Assembly: GCA_009776675.1 (NCBI GenBank)
Contig: WRNK01000033.1
Location: 1-9,373, forward strand
Source: Methanimicrococcus sp.
Lineage (GTDB): Archaea; Halobacteriota; Methanosarcinia; Methanosarcinales; Methanosarcinaceae
DNA: 9,373 nt
Direction of reading: 5' to 3'
In this document: positions 1 through 6,560 of the stretch, piece after piece
Position numbering within the stretch: position 1 is the first letter of the stretch
Layout: each line of letters begins with the position of its first letter
The notes under the pieces: generated by a model
The model's input: the letters and a program-made list of their open reading frames with translations, nothing else
Databases searched by the model: none
Told to the model about the DNA's origin: nothing
Made by a program: the position numbers and the translations under genes

Positions 1-404
1 TGACGCCTGAACAGGAAGAGCAGTACTGGGAAGCTGTTGAAAAAGCAACGGAACGTGAAAAGCCGACGGATACTGTAACACCCGGAACCGGTTCTTCTTC
101 GGGAGGATTTGGTCTGGCAGCAATCGGCGGCAGTAACAGAGGCGATGACTCCGGAAGCGATTCAAACAATGACGACAGCCGTGAAAATTCCGAAGACGGA
201 GAGCAAGGAGGCGGATATGGTTTAGACGGAAGTGAGCCGGGAACACCAATTACCGGTTATGAAATGATACCGACAAGAATTTCATCTTCGCTTCAAAGCT
301 TTATGTCAAACCCGACATTTTCAGCAGCGAGTATTATCGCGATTCTGTTCGTTGTGTTTGTCGTCGGCGCCGTTTTCTACGGATTCCGCAGAAGAGGGAT
401 GTGA
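1..404 (+). CDS. C-terminal part of a membrane-anchored surface protein (5' end outside window)
   Basis: The open frame enters from the left edge (first full codon at 3) and ends at TGA 402-404, giving 133 residues. It begins with a helical, charged stretch (TPEQEEQYWEAVEKATE). A low-complexity stalk follows, rich in Gly, Ser, Asp, Asn and Glu (about residues 25-85). A single hydrophobic segment of about 20 residues (SIIAILFVVFVVGAVFYGF) comes next, and the protein ends in a short basic tail, RRRGM. This is the usual design of an archaeal extracellular protein tethered by a C-terminal membrane helix, with the bulk outside the cell. The globular domain is missing, so the function cannot be read. 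The pre-stalk helix loosely recalls the end of the surface-anchored CobN-like cobaltochelatase proteins of some methanogens, but that is a weak impression. A strong terminator follows directly, so this is the last gene of its unit. Confidence 0.7.
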   Translation, partial: TPEQEEQYWEAVEKATEREKPTDTVTPGTGSSSGGFGLAAIGGSNRGDDSGSDSNNDDSRENSEDGEQGGGYGLDGSEPGTPITGYEMIPTRISSSLQSFMSNPTFSAASIIAILFVVFVVGAVFYGFRRRGM

Positions 405-421
405 AAAAAACCTTCAATCAA

Positions 422-467
422 AAATTTCATGATTTCAACAGAAGTCATGAAATTTATTTTTTCTTTT
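422..467 (+). terminator. Hairpin plus T-tract terminator after the surface protein gene
   Basis: A perfect 11-bp inverted repeat (422-432 with 445-455, 12-nt loop) is followed by a long T-rich run (about 453-482). It starts 18 bases after the TGA of the upstream gene. T-tracts alone terminate archaeal transcription; the hairpin makes this a convincing end signal. Confidence 0.8.
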
Positions 468-495
468 TTTTTGAATAATAAATGGTGGGATTGTA

Positions 496-1254
496 ATGAC
501 CTTCATTGATCGATGGGAATGCAGAGACTTTGATAAAAGATATGAAGAGATAAAAGAACTTTTCAAAGCAGGAAATGAATGCGAATGCAAAATGACTGTT
601 GAAGAAATAGCAGATGAAAAATTGTTGATAAAAAGTGCCAAAACGGGCAATTCAAATGTACGAAAAAATGCTGTCAAAAAAATAAACGATGAAAAAATAT
701 TGATCGAAATTGCCAAAACGGATAGTAATTCGATTGTACGCGAAACCGCTGTCAAAAAAATAACCGATGAAAACGCATTGATCGAGATTGCCAAAACAGA
801 TGAAAACTCAGTTGTACGAAAAGTCGCTCTCAAAAAAATAACCGATGAAAACGTGTTGATCGAAATTGCAGGAACAGACGAGTATGCCTATATACGCGAA
901 ATCGCTGTCAAAAAAATAACCGATGAAAACGCATTGATCAAAATTGCAGGAACCGATGAGGCAGCATATGTACGCGAGGCAGCCATCGAAAAAATAACCA
1001 ACGAAAAAGCGCTGATCGAAATTGCCAAAGAAAACATGTATGGGTCCGTACGCGAAATCGCCGTTGAAAAAATAACCGATGAAAAAGCGTTGATCGAAAT
1101 TGCCAAAACCGATGAATGTTTATTTGTACGCTATGCCGCCATTGAAAAAATAACAGATAAAAAAGCGTTGGCAGAAATTGCAAGAACGGATGAAAATTTA
1201 TATTTTTTGTTAAGATTGATAAAAACATATAGAGAGGATACACTTATTCATTGA
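496..1254 (+). CDS. HEAT/LRV-like repeat solenoid protein
   Basis: This encodes a 252-residue protein of unknown specific function. After about 40 N-terminal residues (with CEC near residue 30) come eight consecutive 26-residue repeats. Their consensus is close to DEKALIEIAKTDE, four or five variable positions, then VRE-A-V-KKIT. The regular Leu/Ile/Ala pattern and the central VR are typical of short helical repeats of the HEAT or leucine-rich-variant type, which build curved scaffolds for binding proteins. The first repeat is one residue short and the last is degenerate and acts as a cap. At DNA level the repeats are 78 bp long and parts are almost identical, so they arose by recent duplication. 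There is no signal peptide or membrane segment, so it is probably cytoplasmic. The ATG at 496 has GGTGG at 484-488 as ribosome binding site. Partner and role are unknown. Confidence 0.85.
   Translation: MTFIDRWECRDFDKRYEEIKELFKAGNECECKMTVEEIADEKLLIKSAKTGNSNVRKNAVKKINDEKILIEIAKTDSNSIVRETAVKKITDENALIEIAKTDENSVVRKVALKKITDENVLIEIAGTDEYAYIREIAVKKITDENALIKIAGTDEAAYVREAAIEKITNEKALIEIAKENMYGSVREIAVEKITDEKALIEIAKTDECLFVRYAAIEKITDKKALAEIARTDENLYFLLRLIKTYREDTLIH
616..1230 (+). repeat. Eight tandem 78-bp repeats inside the solenoid gene
   Basis: Each unit encodes 26 residues. The framework (LIEIAKTD and AVKKIT(D/N)E) is nearly invariant in both DNA and protein. Differences gather at repeat positions 12-16, just before the VR, and at 19-20 after it. 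The first unit is 75 bp, and the last is diverged after its first half. Confidence 0.8.
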
Positions 1255-1277
1255 ATGCCGTTTTTCTCTATTCAATG
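1249..1277 (+). terminator. Possible terminator hairpin overlapping the end of the solenoid gene
   Basis: An 8-bp perfect inverted repeat (1249-1256 with 1270-1277) has a 13-nt loop containing five T. It overlaps the TGA stop at 1252-1254. Only a short TTT follows, so termination strength is uncertain. Confidence 0.45.
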
Positions 1278-1307
1278 TTTAATGATCGTTCTCATTTAAA
1301 TCACAAT

Positions 1308-1361
1308 GCTGCCACGGGTCCTCTGTAAAATAAAGAAACGGTTCAACTCCGTTCGGCAGCA
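1308..1361 (+). other. tRNA-like mini-fold or tRNA relic (T-arm plus acceptor stem)
   Basis: Positions 1337-1353 form an ideal T-arm. The 5-bp stem AACGG/CCGTT closes with the conserved G53-C61 pair, and the 7-nt loop TTCAACT fits the TTCRANY consensus. It is followed by CGGCAGC (1354-1360), which pairs over six bases with GCTGCC at 1308-1313 like an acceptor stem; base 1361 (A) would be the discriminator. Only 22-23 nt lie between the 5' acceptor strand and the T-arm, with no recognisable D-arm or anticodon stem. It is therefore not a normal tRNA. It may be an internally deleted tRNA, a tRNA-like small RNA, or a chance two-stem fold. Confidence 0.35.
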
Positions 1362-1394
1362 AAATGAAATCTATCATCTCCAAACAGATAGAAA

Positions 1395-1426
1395 AATGAA
1401 GGCTGTTTGATATTCCAGCCTTCATT
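1395..1426 (-). terminator. Terminator hairpin, best read on the minus strand for the decarboxylase gene
   Basis: A perfect 10-bp inverted repeat (1395-1404 with 1417-1426) has a 12-nt loop. On the minus strand the stem is followed by TTTTTCT; on the plus strand there is no immediate T-run. It therefore fits a terminator about 175 bases past the decarboxylase stop, although the stem could work in both directions. Confidence 0.6.
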
Positions 1427-1491
1427 CATTCAATAAAATAACATCGTTTTTCTCATTTTCTAAAACAAAAAGGCAAGTCGTGAAATTCATT

Positions 1492-1521
1492 TTTTTGGTT
1501 TTCATCTTTTTGGTTTTCATC
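1492..1521. repeat. 15-bp direct tandem duplication
   Basis: TTTTTGGTTTTCATC occurs twice in immediate succession (1492-1506 and 1507-1521). It is non-coding and looks like replication slippage. Confidence 0.75.
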
Positions 1522-1600
1522 TGAACACTTCTTCACAATCACATTTTGAACATCATGATTATGCAAAAGCACGGTTTTTTTAACAATCCTGATTTTTTTC

Positions 1601-3859
1601 TTACTTCTCAATCACACAATCGACAAAATACTGCACTTTGCCATCGACAACTTCTGAAACCAACCCATGAATATCGGTTTCAAACCCGGGGAATGTGTGA
1701 TTGAGTTCTCGTGCAAACTGCAAAAAGTGAACAATTTGTTTGTTAAATCGCTCTCCTGGAATAAGCAGCGGAATTCCGGGCGGATACGGTGTGACCAACA
1801 TCGCTGTCACTCGTCCTTCAAGATCGTCAATCATCACCCGTTCAATTTCGCGGTGCGCCATCTTTGCCCACGCATCCGCCGGACGCATGGCAGGCTCAAT
1901 CGGCGAAACATACATCTCCGTCGTGATTCGAGCCACATCATACGCTTTATAAAAGTCATGCAGCTGCTGACACAAATCACGCAGCCCCATTTTTTCATAC
2001 ACAGGATACTTGGCAATAAATTCCGGCATCATTCTCCACATCGGAAGGTTGCCGTCGTAAGCGTCCTTAAATTGCTGAAGCTCGGTCACCATCGTGTTCC
2101 AGCGGCCCTTGGTAATGCCGATTGTGAACATGATAAAGAAGGAGTAGAGTCCGGTTTTTTCAACGATGATGCCGTACTCGGCAAGGTATTTTGTCAGCAC
2201 GCCTGCGGGAATGCCCCAATCGGCAAACGATCCGTCAACGTCCAGTCCCGGCGTGATCAGTGTCGCTTTGATCGGGTCAAGCATATTAAAGCCCGGCGCC
2301 AAATCGCCAAAACCGTGCCAGCGTTCATTGGCATGCAGCATCCATTGTTCACGTGTGCCCATGCCGTCTTCCGGCAACACATCCGGTCCCCATACATTGA
2401 ACCACCAACCGTCATCTTTCTTGGTTTCTGCCCATTCTTCGCCGACTTTACGCATCGCTCGGCGAAAATCCATTGCTTCTTGAATGGATTCTTCAAGCAA
2501 TGCTGTTCCGCCGGGCGGCTCCATCATCGCTGCCGCCACATCGCATGAGGCGATGATTGCATATTGCGGGCTGGTCGAAGTGTGCATCAGATACGCTTCG
2601 TTGAAGCGCGGCAAATCAAGCGTCCGATCCTGCGAATTTTGAATCAAAATCTGTGACGCCTGACTCAAGCCGGCAAGCAGTTTGTGCGTAGACTGCGTTG
2701 AGACCACCATCGATTTTTCACAGCGGGGACGCTTTGTGCTGATGGCATAATAATCATCGTAAAAATCATGAAACGCCGCATGCGGCAGCCACGCTTCATC
2801 GAAATGAAGTGTATCGACCTTGCCGTCGAGTTCTTTTTTGATTTCCTCAACGTTGTACAAAATACCATCGTAAGTACTCTGTGTGATTGTAAGAACGCGC
2901 GGCTGTTCTTTTTGGTCTTTTGCAAAAGGATGTGCCGCAATTTTCTTTTGAATATTTTTCCAAGAAAATTCTGATTTCGGAATCGGTCCGATGATTCCGT
3001 AGTGGTTTCGTGTCGGCATCAGAAAAACAGGAATCGCACCGGTCATGATAATCGCATGCAGTACGGATTTGTGGCAATTGCGGTCAACGATAACAATATC
3101 GCCCGGCGCCACTGTCGAATGCCAAACAATTTTGTTGGACGTCGATGTGCCGTTGGTGACGAAAAACACATGATCGCAATGAAAAATCCGTGCCGCATTA
3201 CGCTCACTTGCAGCCACCGGACCGGTATGATCCAAAAGCTGCCCCAACTCATCAACCGCATTGCACACATCGGCACGCAGCATGTTTTCGCCAAAAAACT
3301 GGTGAAACATTCTTCCGACGGGGCTTTTTAAAAACGCAACGCCGCCGGAGTGTCCGGGGCAGTGCCAGGAATACGAGCCGTCTGCCGCATAATGCGTCAG
3401 TGCCCTAAAAAACGGCGGCGCGAGTGAATCCATGTAGACACGCGCCTCACGCACCACGTGGCGGGCGATGAATTCCGGCGTATCTTCAAACATATGAATA
3501 AATCCATGCAGTTCGCGCAGGATATCGTTTGGGATGTGCTGCGACGTCCGCGTTTCGCCATGCAGGAAAATAGGGATGTCTGCATTGCGGCGGCGGATCT
3601 GTTCAACAAAAGAACGCAGCTCAGCAACTGTTTGCTCTGCTTCTTCACCTGAAAATTCTTCGTCATCAATTGACAAAATGAACGCCGACGCTCGGCTTTG
3701 CTGCTGGGCAAAGATCGACAAATCGCCATAAGTCGTCACGCCCAAAACTTCAAAACCTTCTTCTTCAATCGCCTGTGCCAAATCACGAATCCCAAGACCG
3801 CTGGAATTTTCCGAGCGGAAGTCTTCGTCAATAATCACAATGGGAAAACGAAATTTCAT
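1601..3859 (-). CDS. PLP-dependent arginine/lysine/ornithine decarboxylase, AdiA-like
   Basis: This 752-residue protein should decarboxylate a basic amino acid, most likely arginine to agmatine plus CO2, using pyridoxal phosphate in the cytoplasm. Length and order match the bacterial acid-inducible AdiA family (about 755 residues). A receiver-like wing domain (about 1-130) comes first, then the fold-type I core opened by SYSWHCPGHSGG (W165, H170). The core continues with VDRNCHKS, then HFDEAW (D354, cofactor-ring contact), and STHKLLAGLSQAS with the Schiff-base lysine at K393. The C-terminal domain has PYPPGIPLLIPGE. All key residues are present. Substrate is less certain: ornithine and lysine decarboxylases share the fold, but overall similarity is closest to AdiA. 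The ATG has GAGG seven bases upstream. The gene is GC-richer than its neighbours, which suggests acquisition from bacteria. No amino acid/amine antiporter gene is adjacent. Confidence 0.92.
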   Translation of the reverse strand: MKFRFPIVIIDEDFRSENSSGLGIRDLAQAIEEEGFEVLGVTTYGDLSIFAQQQSRASAFILSIDDEEFSGEEAEQTVAELRSFVEQIRRRNADIPIFLHGETRTSQHIPNDILRELHGFIHMFEDTPEFIARHVVREARVYMDSLAPPFFRALTHYAADGSYSWHCPGHSGGVAFLKSPVGRMFHQFFGENMLRADVCNAVDELGQLLDHTGPVAASERNAARIFHCDHVFFVTNGTSTSNKIVWHSTVAPGDIVIVDRNCHKSVLHAIIMTGAIPVFLMPTRNHYGIIGPIPKSEFSWKNIQKKIAAHPFAKDQKEQPRVLTITQSTYDGILYNVEEIKKELDGKVDTLHFDEAWLPHAAFHDFYDDYYAISTKRPRCEKSMVVSTQSTHKLLAGLSQASQILIQNSQDRTLDLPRFNEAYLMHTSTSPQYAIIASCDVAAAMMEPPGGTALLEESIQEAMDFRRAMRKVGEEWAETKKDDGWWFNVWGPDVLPEDGMGTREQWMLHANERWHGFGDLAPGFNMLDPIKATLITPGLDVDGSFADWGIPAGVLTKYLAEYGIIVEKTGLYSFFIMFTIGITKGRWNTMVTELQQFKDAYDGNLPMWRMMPEFIAKYPVYEKMGLRDLCQQLHDFYKAYDVARITTEMYVSPIEPAMRPADAWAKMAHREIERVMIDDLEGRVTAMLVTPYPPGIPLLIPGERFNKQIVHFLQFARELNHTFPGFETDIHGLVSEVVDGKVQYFVDCVIEK

Positions 3860-3878
3860 ATCATCGCCTCAATTTTTT

Positions 3879-3985
3879 GGCAGCGTCAAACAGGTCTGCC
3901 CCTATTTGCCGCCGCAATCCGTGTATATTTTATTCCTCATCGGGCTCAAAAGAACAAAACCCGTGTTGTGCCCCTGCGGGCGTAA
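3879..3985. repeat. GC-richer block in an AT-rich intergenic region, possible dispersed repeat or inserted element
   Basis: This block of about 105 bp has clearly higher GC than the flank at 3986-4156. It contains two small imperfect palindromic ends: GGCAG/CTGCC at 3879-3900 and GCCC-CTGC-GGGC at 3970-3981. The minus strand carries two AGGGGCA words (TAGGGGCAGACC and GCAGGGGCAC). Such words occur in small interspersed palindromic repeats in other genomes, but this link is from memory and untested. It covers the decarboxylase promoter and leader. Confidence 0.35.
3924..3933 (-). promoter_or_regulatory. Candidate TATA box for the decarboxylase gene
   Basis: On the minus strand this reads ATAAAATATA, a good archaeal TATA element. 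Transcription would start about 25 bases on, near 3898, leaving a leader of about 40 nt that contains the GAGG ribosome binding site just upstream of 3859. No operator could be recognised. Confidence 0.45.
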
Positions 3986-4096
3986 AGTTTGTTAATTATT
4001 AATTTAAGTATCACACCACAGTTTAAATGTATTAAAATTAATTACAACATCATTTTTACATATTTAGAGTTGCCGATAAATATTTTTAAAACAGCG

Positions 4097-4116
4097 TATA
4101 TATGGAAAATTTATAG
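4097..4116 (+). promoter_or_regulatory. Candidate TATA region for the marker 9 operon
   Basis: TATATAT (4097-4103) and AATTTATAG (4108-4116) are both plausible TATA elements. A start near 4125-4140 would leave a leader of 30-50 nt before the ATG at 4172. The upstream 3986-4090 segment is very AT-rich and shows nothing else recognisable. Confidence 0.4.
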
Positions 4117-4158
4117 CATTGAACGAGAATGGGTAACTTTTTTGTAACGCTTACAAGT

Positions 4159-4162
4159 GAGG
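4159..4162 (+). promoter_or_regulatory. Ribosome binding site that decides the marker 9 start
   Basis: GAGG lies nine bases before the ATG at 4172. A longer frame could begin at GTG 4157, but that codon overlaps the GAGG itself and would add only five residues (MRNKK). The ATG at 4172 is preferred. Confidence 0.7.
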
Positions 4163-4171
4163 AATAAAAAA

Positions 4172-5311
4172 ATGGATAAATTATTTGACTTAAAAGCCGG
4201 AGATATTGAAATAAAAAATCCGATTGTTTTATCGGCAATGGCCGGAGTGACGGATGGAAAGTTTGCCGCGGAAAACGCAAAAAATGCCGGCATGGTTGTT
4301 CTTGGCTCTTTTAATTTGGATGAGACGGCACAAGAAGCCGGAAAAGAAACCGTACTCAGAGGTCGCCAAGAATTTGAAAAAGCCGATGTCTTTTCTCAAA
4401 TCGAAGAAGAAATTGATTTTGTTGTAAAAAATTGCCCGAACACGGCGGTTGCCGTCAGTGTCAGAAGCGCAACGCTTGACCCTCTTTTGAAGGCAGCAGG
4501 TCTTTTGAAAGAAAAAAAAGCCGTCATGGAACTTGATATTCACTGCCGCCAGCCGGAGTTTACGGAAAAAGGATTGGGACAATCATTATTAAAAGATACA
4601 AAAGCCCTTGCAGAAACGATTCAAAAAATAAAAGAAACCGGTGTTGTTTTGTCTGTCAAATTCCGAACAAATGTTGTTGATCCTGAAATAGCGGCTGAAT
4701 TTTTTGACGCCGCCGGTGTCGATATGATTCATGCCGATGCCATGATTGAAGGAAAGGGCGCCGATCATAATGCCGTTACAAAAATCAGAAACAAGACACG
4801 AAAATTGGTGATTGCAAACAATTCCGTGGATGAGTTTGATGCGGCTTTAGAATTTTTCGCATCCGGTGCAGATATGGTATCTGTTGCCAGAGCAGCTCTG
4901 GAAGATGCTCAGTTTATTCCGCATTTGGTTCAAAAAACAGAGGATTATCAAAAAGAAACGGGTTGGTATAATTCCCCCAAACACATTTGCAAAAATGGTG
5001 ATAACAGAGGACTCACATTCTGCTGCCCGCCTGTGAAAAATTGCAAATTGCTTTATAAAGTCAAAGAAATCGGCTTTTCGCCGCAAGAATTCATTCAATT
5101 AAAACAGCAAAGTGCAAAAGGAACGCCTTTGGAACATGGAAAAGAAACGTGTTTTGGAAGCTTTATTTGGTGCTGTAAACTCACAAAACCATGCTACTAC
5201 AGAGACGGCTCTTTAGCACAGATTGGTCTTACCGGCGTTGAATATATGCAATTAAAAAAGGATTTGTCGGAAAAATTATTAGATCAGATTGAAAAGAAAA
5301 AAGCGGTTTGA
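4172..5311 (+). CDS. Methanogenesis marker protein 9 (Dus-like TIM barrel with Cys-rich tail)
   Basis: This 379-residue protein belongs to the family found almost only in methanogens and named methanogenesis marker 9; its reaction is not established. The first two thirds resemble flavin-binding TIM barrels of the dihydrouridine synthase/dihydroorotate dehydrogenase type. It has an opening NPIVLSAMAGVTDGKFA strand, then a region around ELDIHCRQPEF and GLGQSLLKD, VKFRTNV, MIHADAMIEGKG, and GADMVSVARAAL at the phosphate end. The last third is Cys-rich: ICK, FCCPPVKNC, then ETCFGSFIWCCKLTKPC, eight cysteines in all that could bind metal or Fe-S clusters (inference). It heads a probable operon with the CitG-like and DUF447 genes. 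Its 3' end (from 5267) is duplicated just after the stop. A GAGG site supports the ATG used. Confidence 0.88.
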   Translation: MDKLFDLKAGDIEIKNPIVLSAMAGVTDGKFAAENAKNAGMVVLGSFNLDETAQEAGKETVLRGRQEFEKADVFSQIEEEIDFVVKNCPNTAVAVSVRSATLDPLLKAAGLLKEKKAVMELDIHCRQPEFTEKGLGQSLLKDTKALAETIQKIKETGVVLSVKFRTNVVDPEIAAEFFDAAGVDMIHADAMIEGKGADHNAVTKIRNKTRKLVIANNSVDEFDAALEFFASGADMVSVARAALEDAQFIPHLVQKTEDYQKETGWYNSPKHICKNGDNRGLTFCCPPVKNCKLLYKVKEIGFSPQEFIQLKQQSAKGTPLEHGKETCFGSFIWCCKLTKPCYYRDGSLAQIGLTGVEYMQLKKDLSEKLLDQIEKKKAV

Positions 5312-5358
5312 TTCGGAAAAATTATTAAATCAGATTGAAAAGAAAAAAGTGATTTGAT
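5267..5358 (+). repeat. 46-bp tandem duplication of the 3' end of the marker 9 gene
   Basis: Copy one (5267-5312) encodes the last residues, SEKLLDQIEKKKAV, plus the TGA. Copy two (5313-5358) differs at only three positions and lies in the intergenic gap. A third copy begins (TCGGAA) and breaks off. Copy two is not translated in the parent frame because the stop precedes it. Confidence 0.9.
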
Positions 5359-5398
5359 TCGGAATTTAAGAACAACCAATTAAAGGCAGGAAAATTCA

Positions 5399-6451
5399 AT
5401 GAAAACAAACACAACTGCAAATGAAGAAAAAATTGCCATGTTCGCAGCGACTGCGATGAGTTTGGAAGTTTCCTCTTACCCAAAACCGGGAAATGTTCAC
5501 CGATTGAAAGATTTTAAAGAAACAACTTTTGAACATTTTTTAATATCGGCTTTATCGGCGATATCCGTTTTTCTAAAAGCCCCCCACTCCGATTCAAAAA
5601 CAAATGACTTCGGATCGCTTTTTTATGAGGCTGTTTTAAAAAGCCAATGTTTCCAAAGCGGCGGAAACACTCATTTTGGAACACTGATTTTACTTTTGCC
5701 GCTTTCAATGGCGGCAGGGTTGGTATTCAATGATGAAAAAGGAAACAGCAGCGAAAAAACCGCCAAAAAAGTCATTGAAAAAGCCGCCGACATTTGTAAA
5801 AAAACAACAGTTGAAGACGCAATTGGTTTTTACAAAGCTTTTGAAATGTCGAATGTTTCAGTTCAAAAAATCGGAAATGGGCGAAGTGAAAATAAAACAA
5901 TATTTGCAAATTCAAAATCGTCAAATTTAACAAATTCAAAAACGTTGGATTCAACAAATTCAAAAGCATTCGATTTAACAAATTCAAATGCAGTCGAAAA
6001 TATTCAATCTCTAAAAACATCGCTTTTTGATTTAATGAAAAGGGGTGCTCAAAGAGACATGATTGCGAAAGAATGGGTGACCGGTTTTGAAAAATCAGCC
6101 CTTTTTTCCAAAAAACTGATTGAAAACAAACGCTTCTTTGAAAAAAACCCGAAAAAATGTTATGGTAGTTTTATAAACAGCGCTGTTGTCTATACATTTA
6201 TGGAGTTTCTTGCCGAATTTGAAGATACGTTTATCATGACAAAATTCAATCAGAAAAAAGCCTCAAAGATACGAATGAAAGCCTCAAAGATCATCAAAAA
6301 AGATAACGGCAAAAGAAATTTAATAAAAATGATTCCAAAAATTCAGCAATTGGATCGGAAAATGCAAAAAGACAAAATAAATCCGGGGTCTTTGGCAGAT
6401 ATTGCGGCAGCCGGTATCTTTATATCTTTATTAGACGGGATGGCAATTTAA
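5399..6451 (+). CDS. CitG-like triphosphoribosyl-dephospho-CoA synthase family protein
   Basis: This 350-residue homologue belongs to the CitG/MdcB family. Those enzymes join ATP and dephospho-CoA to make the prosthetic-group precursor of citrate lyase or malonate decarboxylase. Family signatures are visible: EVSSYPKPGNVHR (residues 23-35), SGGNTHFGTLILLLPL (87-102, like the NTHKG motif), MKRGAQRDMIAKEW (213-226), and the C-terminal NPGSLADIAAAGIFI (328-342). There is no citrate lyase gene in the window, and the gene sits between marker 9 and DUF447, so the true substrate is probably another nucleotide or cofactor (inference). An insert at about 160-203 carries an eight-residue repeat, and residues 287-300 contain a seven-residue duplication; both lie outside the motifs. 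AGGA seven bases before the ATG is the ribosome binding site. It is cytoplasmic, with no signal peptide. Confidence 0.82.
   Translation: MKTNTTANEEKIAMFAATAMSLEVSSYPKPGNVHRLKDFKETTFEHFLISALSAISVFLKAPHSDSKTNDFGSLFYEAVLKSQCFQSGGNTHFGTLILLLPLSMAAGLVFNDEKGNSSEKTAKKVIEKAADICKKTTVEDAIGFYKAFEMSNVSVQKIGNGRSENKTIFANSKSSNLTNSKTLDSTNSKAFDLTNSNAVENIQSLKTSLFDLMKRGAQRDMIAKEWVTGFEKSALFSKKLIENKRFFEKNPKKCYGSFINSAVVYTFMEFLAEFEDTFIMTKFNQKKASKIRMKASKIIKKDNGKRNLIKMIPKIQQLDRKMQKDKINPGSLADIAAAGIFISLLDGMAI
5909..5992 (+). repeat. 24-bp tandem repeats within the CitG-like gene
   Basis: Three full units (5909-5932, 5933-5956, 5957-5980) and a partial fourth encode NSKSSNLT, NSKTLDST, NSKAFDLT and NSNA. The period keeps frame. 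The segment is Asn/Ser/Thr-rich and probably a disordered surface loop. Confidence 0.85.
6257..6291 (+). repeat. Short 21-bp-period duplication within the CitG-like gene
   Basis: AAAGCCTCAAAGAT occurs at 6257-6270 and again at 6278-6291, in frame. The protein reads KASKIRM then KASKIIK, a basic helix-like segment. Confidence 0.75.
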
Positions 6452-6452
6452 A

Positions 6453-6557
6453 TCAATGATGATTTTAAGTCAATGATGATGCTAAAGCGATGATGATGCT
6501 AAAGCGATGATGATGCTAAAGCGATGATGATGCTAAAGCGATGATGATGTTAAAGCG
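6453..6557 (+). repeat. 17-bp tandem repeat array filling the gap between the CitG-like and DUF447 genes
   Basis: The unit CGATGATGATGCTAAAG is perfect at 6488-6504, 6505-6521 and 6522-6538. It has one change at 6539-6555 and is degenerate in two units upstream (from 6453). Each unit begins a six-codon frame: the peptide MMMLKR followed by TGA. The starts are 6456, 6473, 6490, 6507, 6524 and 6541, and the next register position is GTG 6558. Each TGA overlaps the following ATG as ATGA. The array thus links the CitG-like stop (6449-6451) to the DUF447 start without leaving an untranslated gap. Confidence 0.9.
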
Positions 6558-6560
6558 GTG

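Larger units (their letters stand above)
1255..1600. other. Gene-free region between convergent genes
   Basis: No convincing coding frame lies here. The stretch contains the hairpin at the end of the solenoid gene, a tRNA-like fold at 1308-1361, a 10-bp hairpin at 1395-1426, and a 15-bp direct duplication at 1492-1521. The remainder is AT-rich and featureless. It separates the plus-strand solenoid gene from the minus-strand decarboxylase gene, so both units end here. Confidence 0.6.

Noticed and set aside
616..1230. Diversity-generating retroelement acting on the solenoid repeats
   Set aside because: No reverse transcriptase or template repeat is present in the window, and the substitutions are not confined to template adenines as far as can be judged.
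435..1243. Antisense frames opposite the solenoid gene with repeated hydrophobic segments
   Set aside because: Their periodicity is just the mirror of the 78-bp repeats on the plus strand. One of them runs through the terminator T-tract.
1141..1254. Frameshift in the last solenoid repeat
   Set aside because: Other frames reach stops at once, and the ending can be aligned to the repeat as a diverged cap, so a natural C-terminus is simpler.
1667..2548. A 293-codon open frame on the plus strand, opposite the decarboxylase gene
   Set aside because: It lies fully inside a gene with clear family motifs, is rich in His, Arg and Cys as antisense shadows are, has no recognisable domain, and lacks a ribosome binding site.
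3698..3985. A 95-codon plus-strand frame across the decarboxylase start and the intergenic block
   Set aside because: Half of it is antisense to the decarboxylase gene and the rest runs through the promoter block; no ribosome binding site or domain is visible.
6453..6557. CRISPR-like array
   Set aside because: The repeats are 17 bp and directly adjacent, with no spacers and no cas genes nearby.
6453..6557. Box C/D guide RNA, because ATGATGA matches the C-box
   Set aside because: There is no CTGA D-box at a suitable distance, and the match follows from the ATG triplet run.
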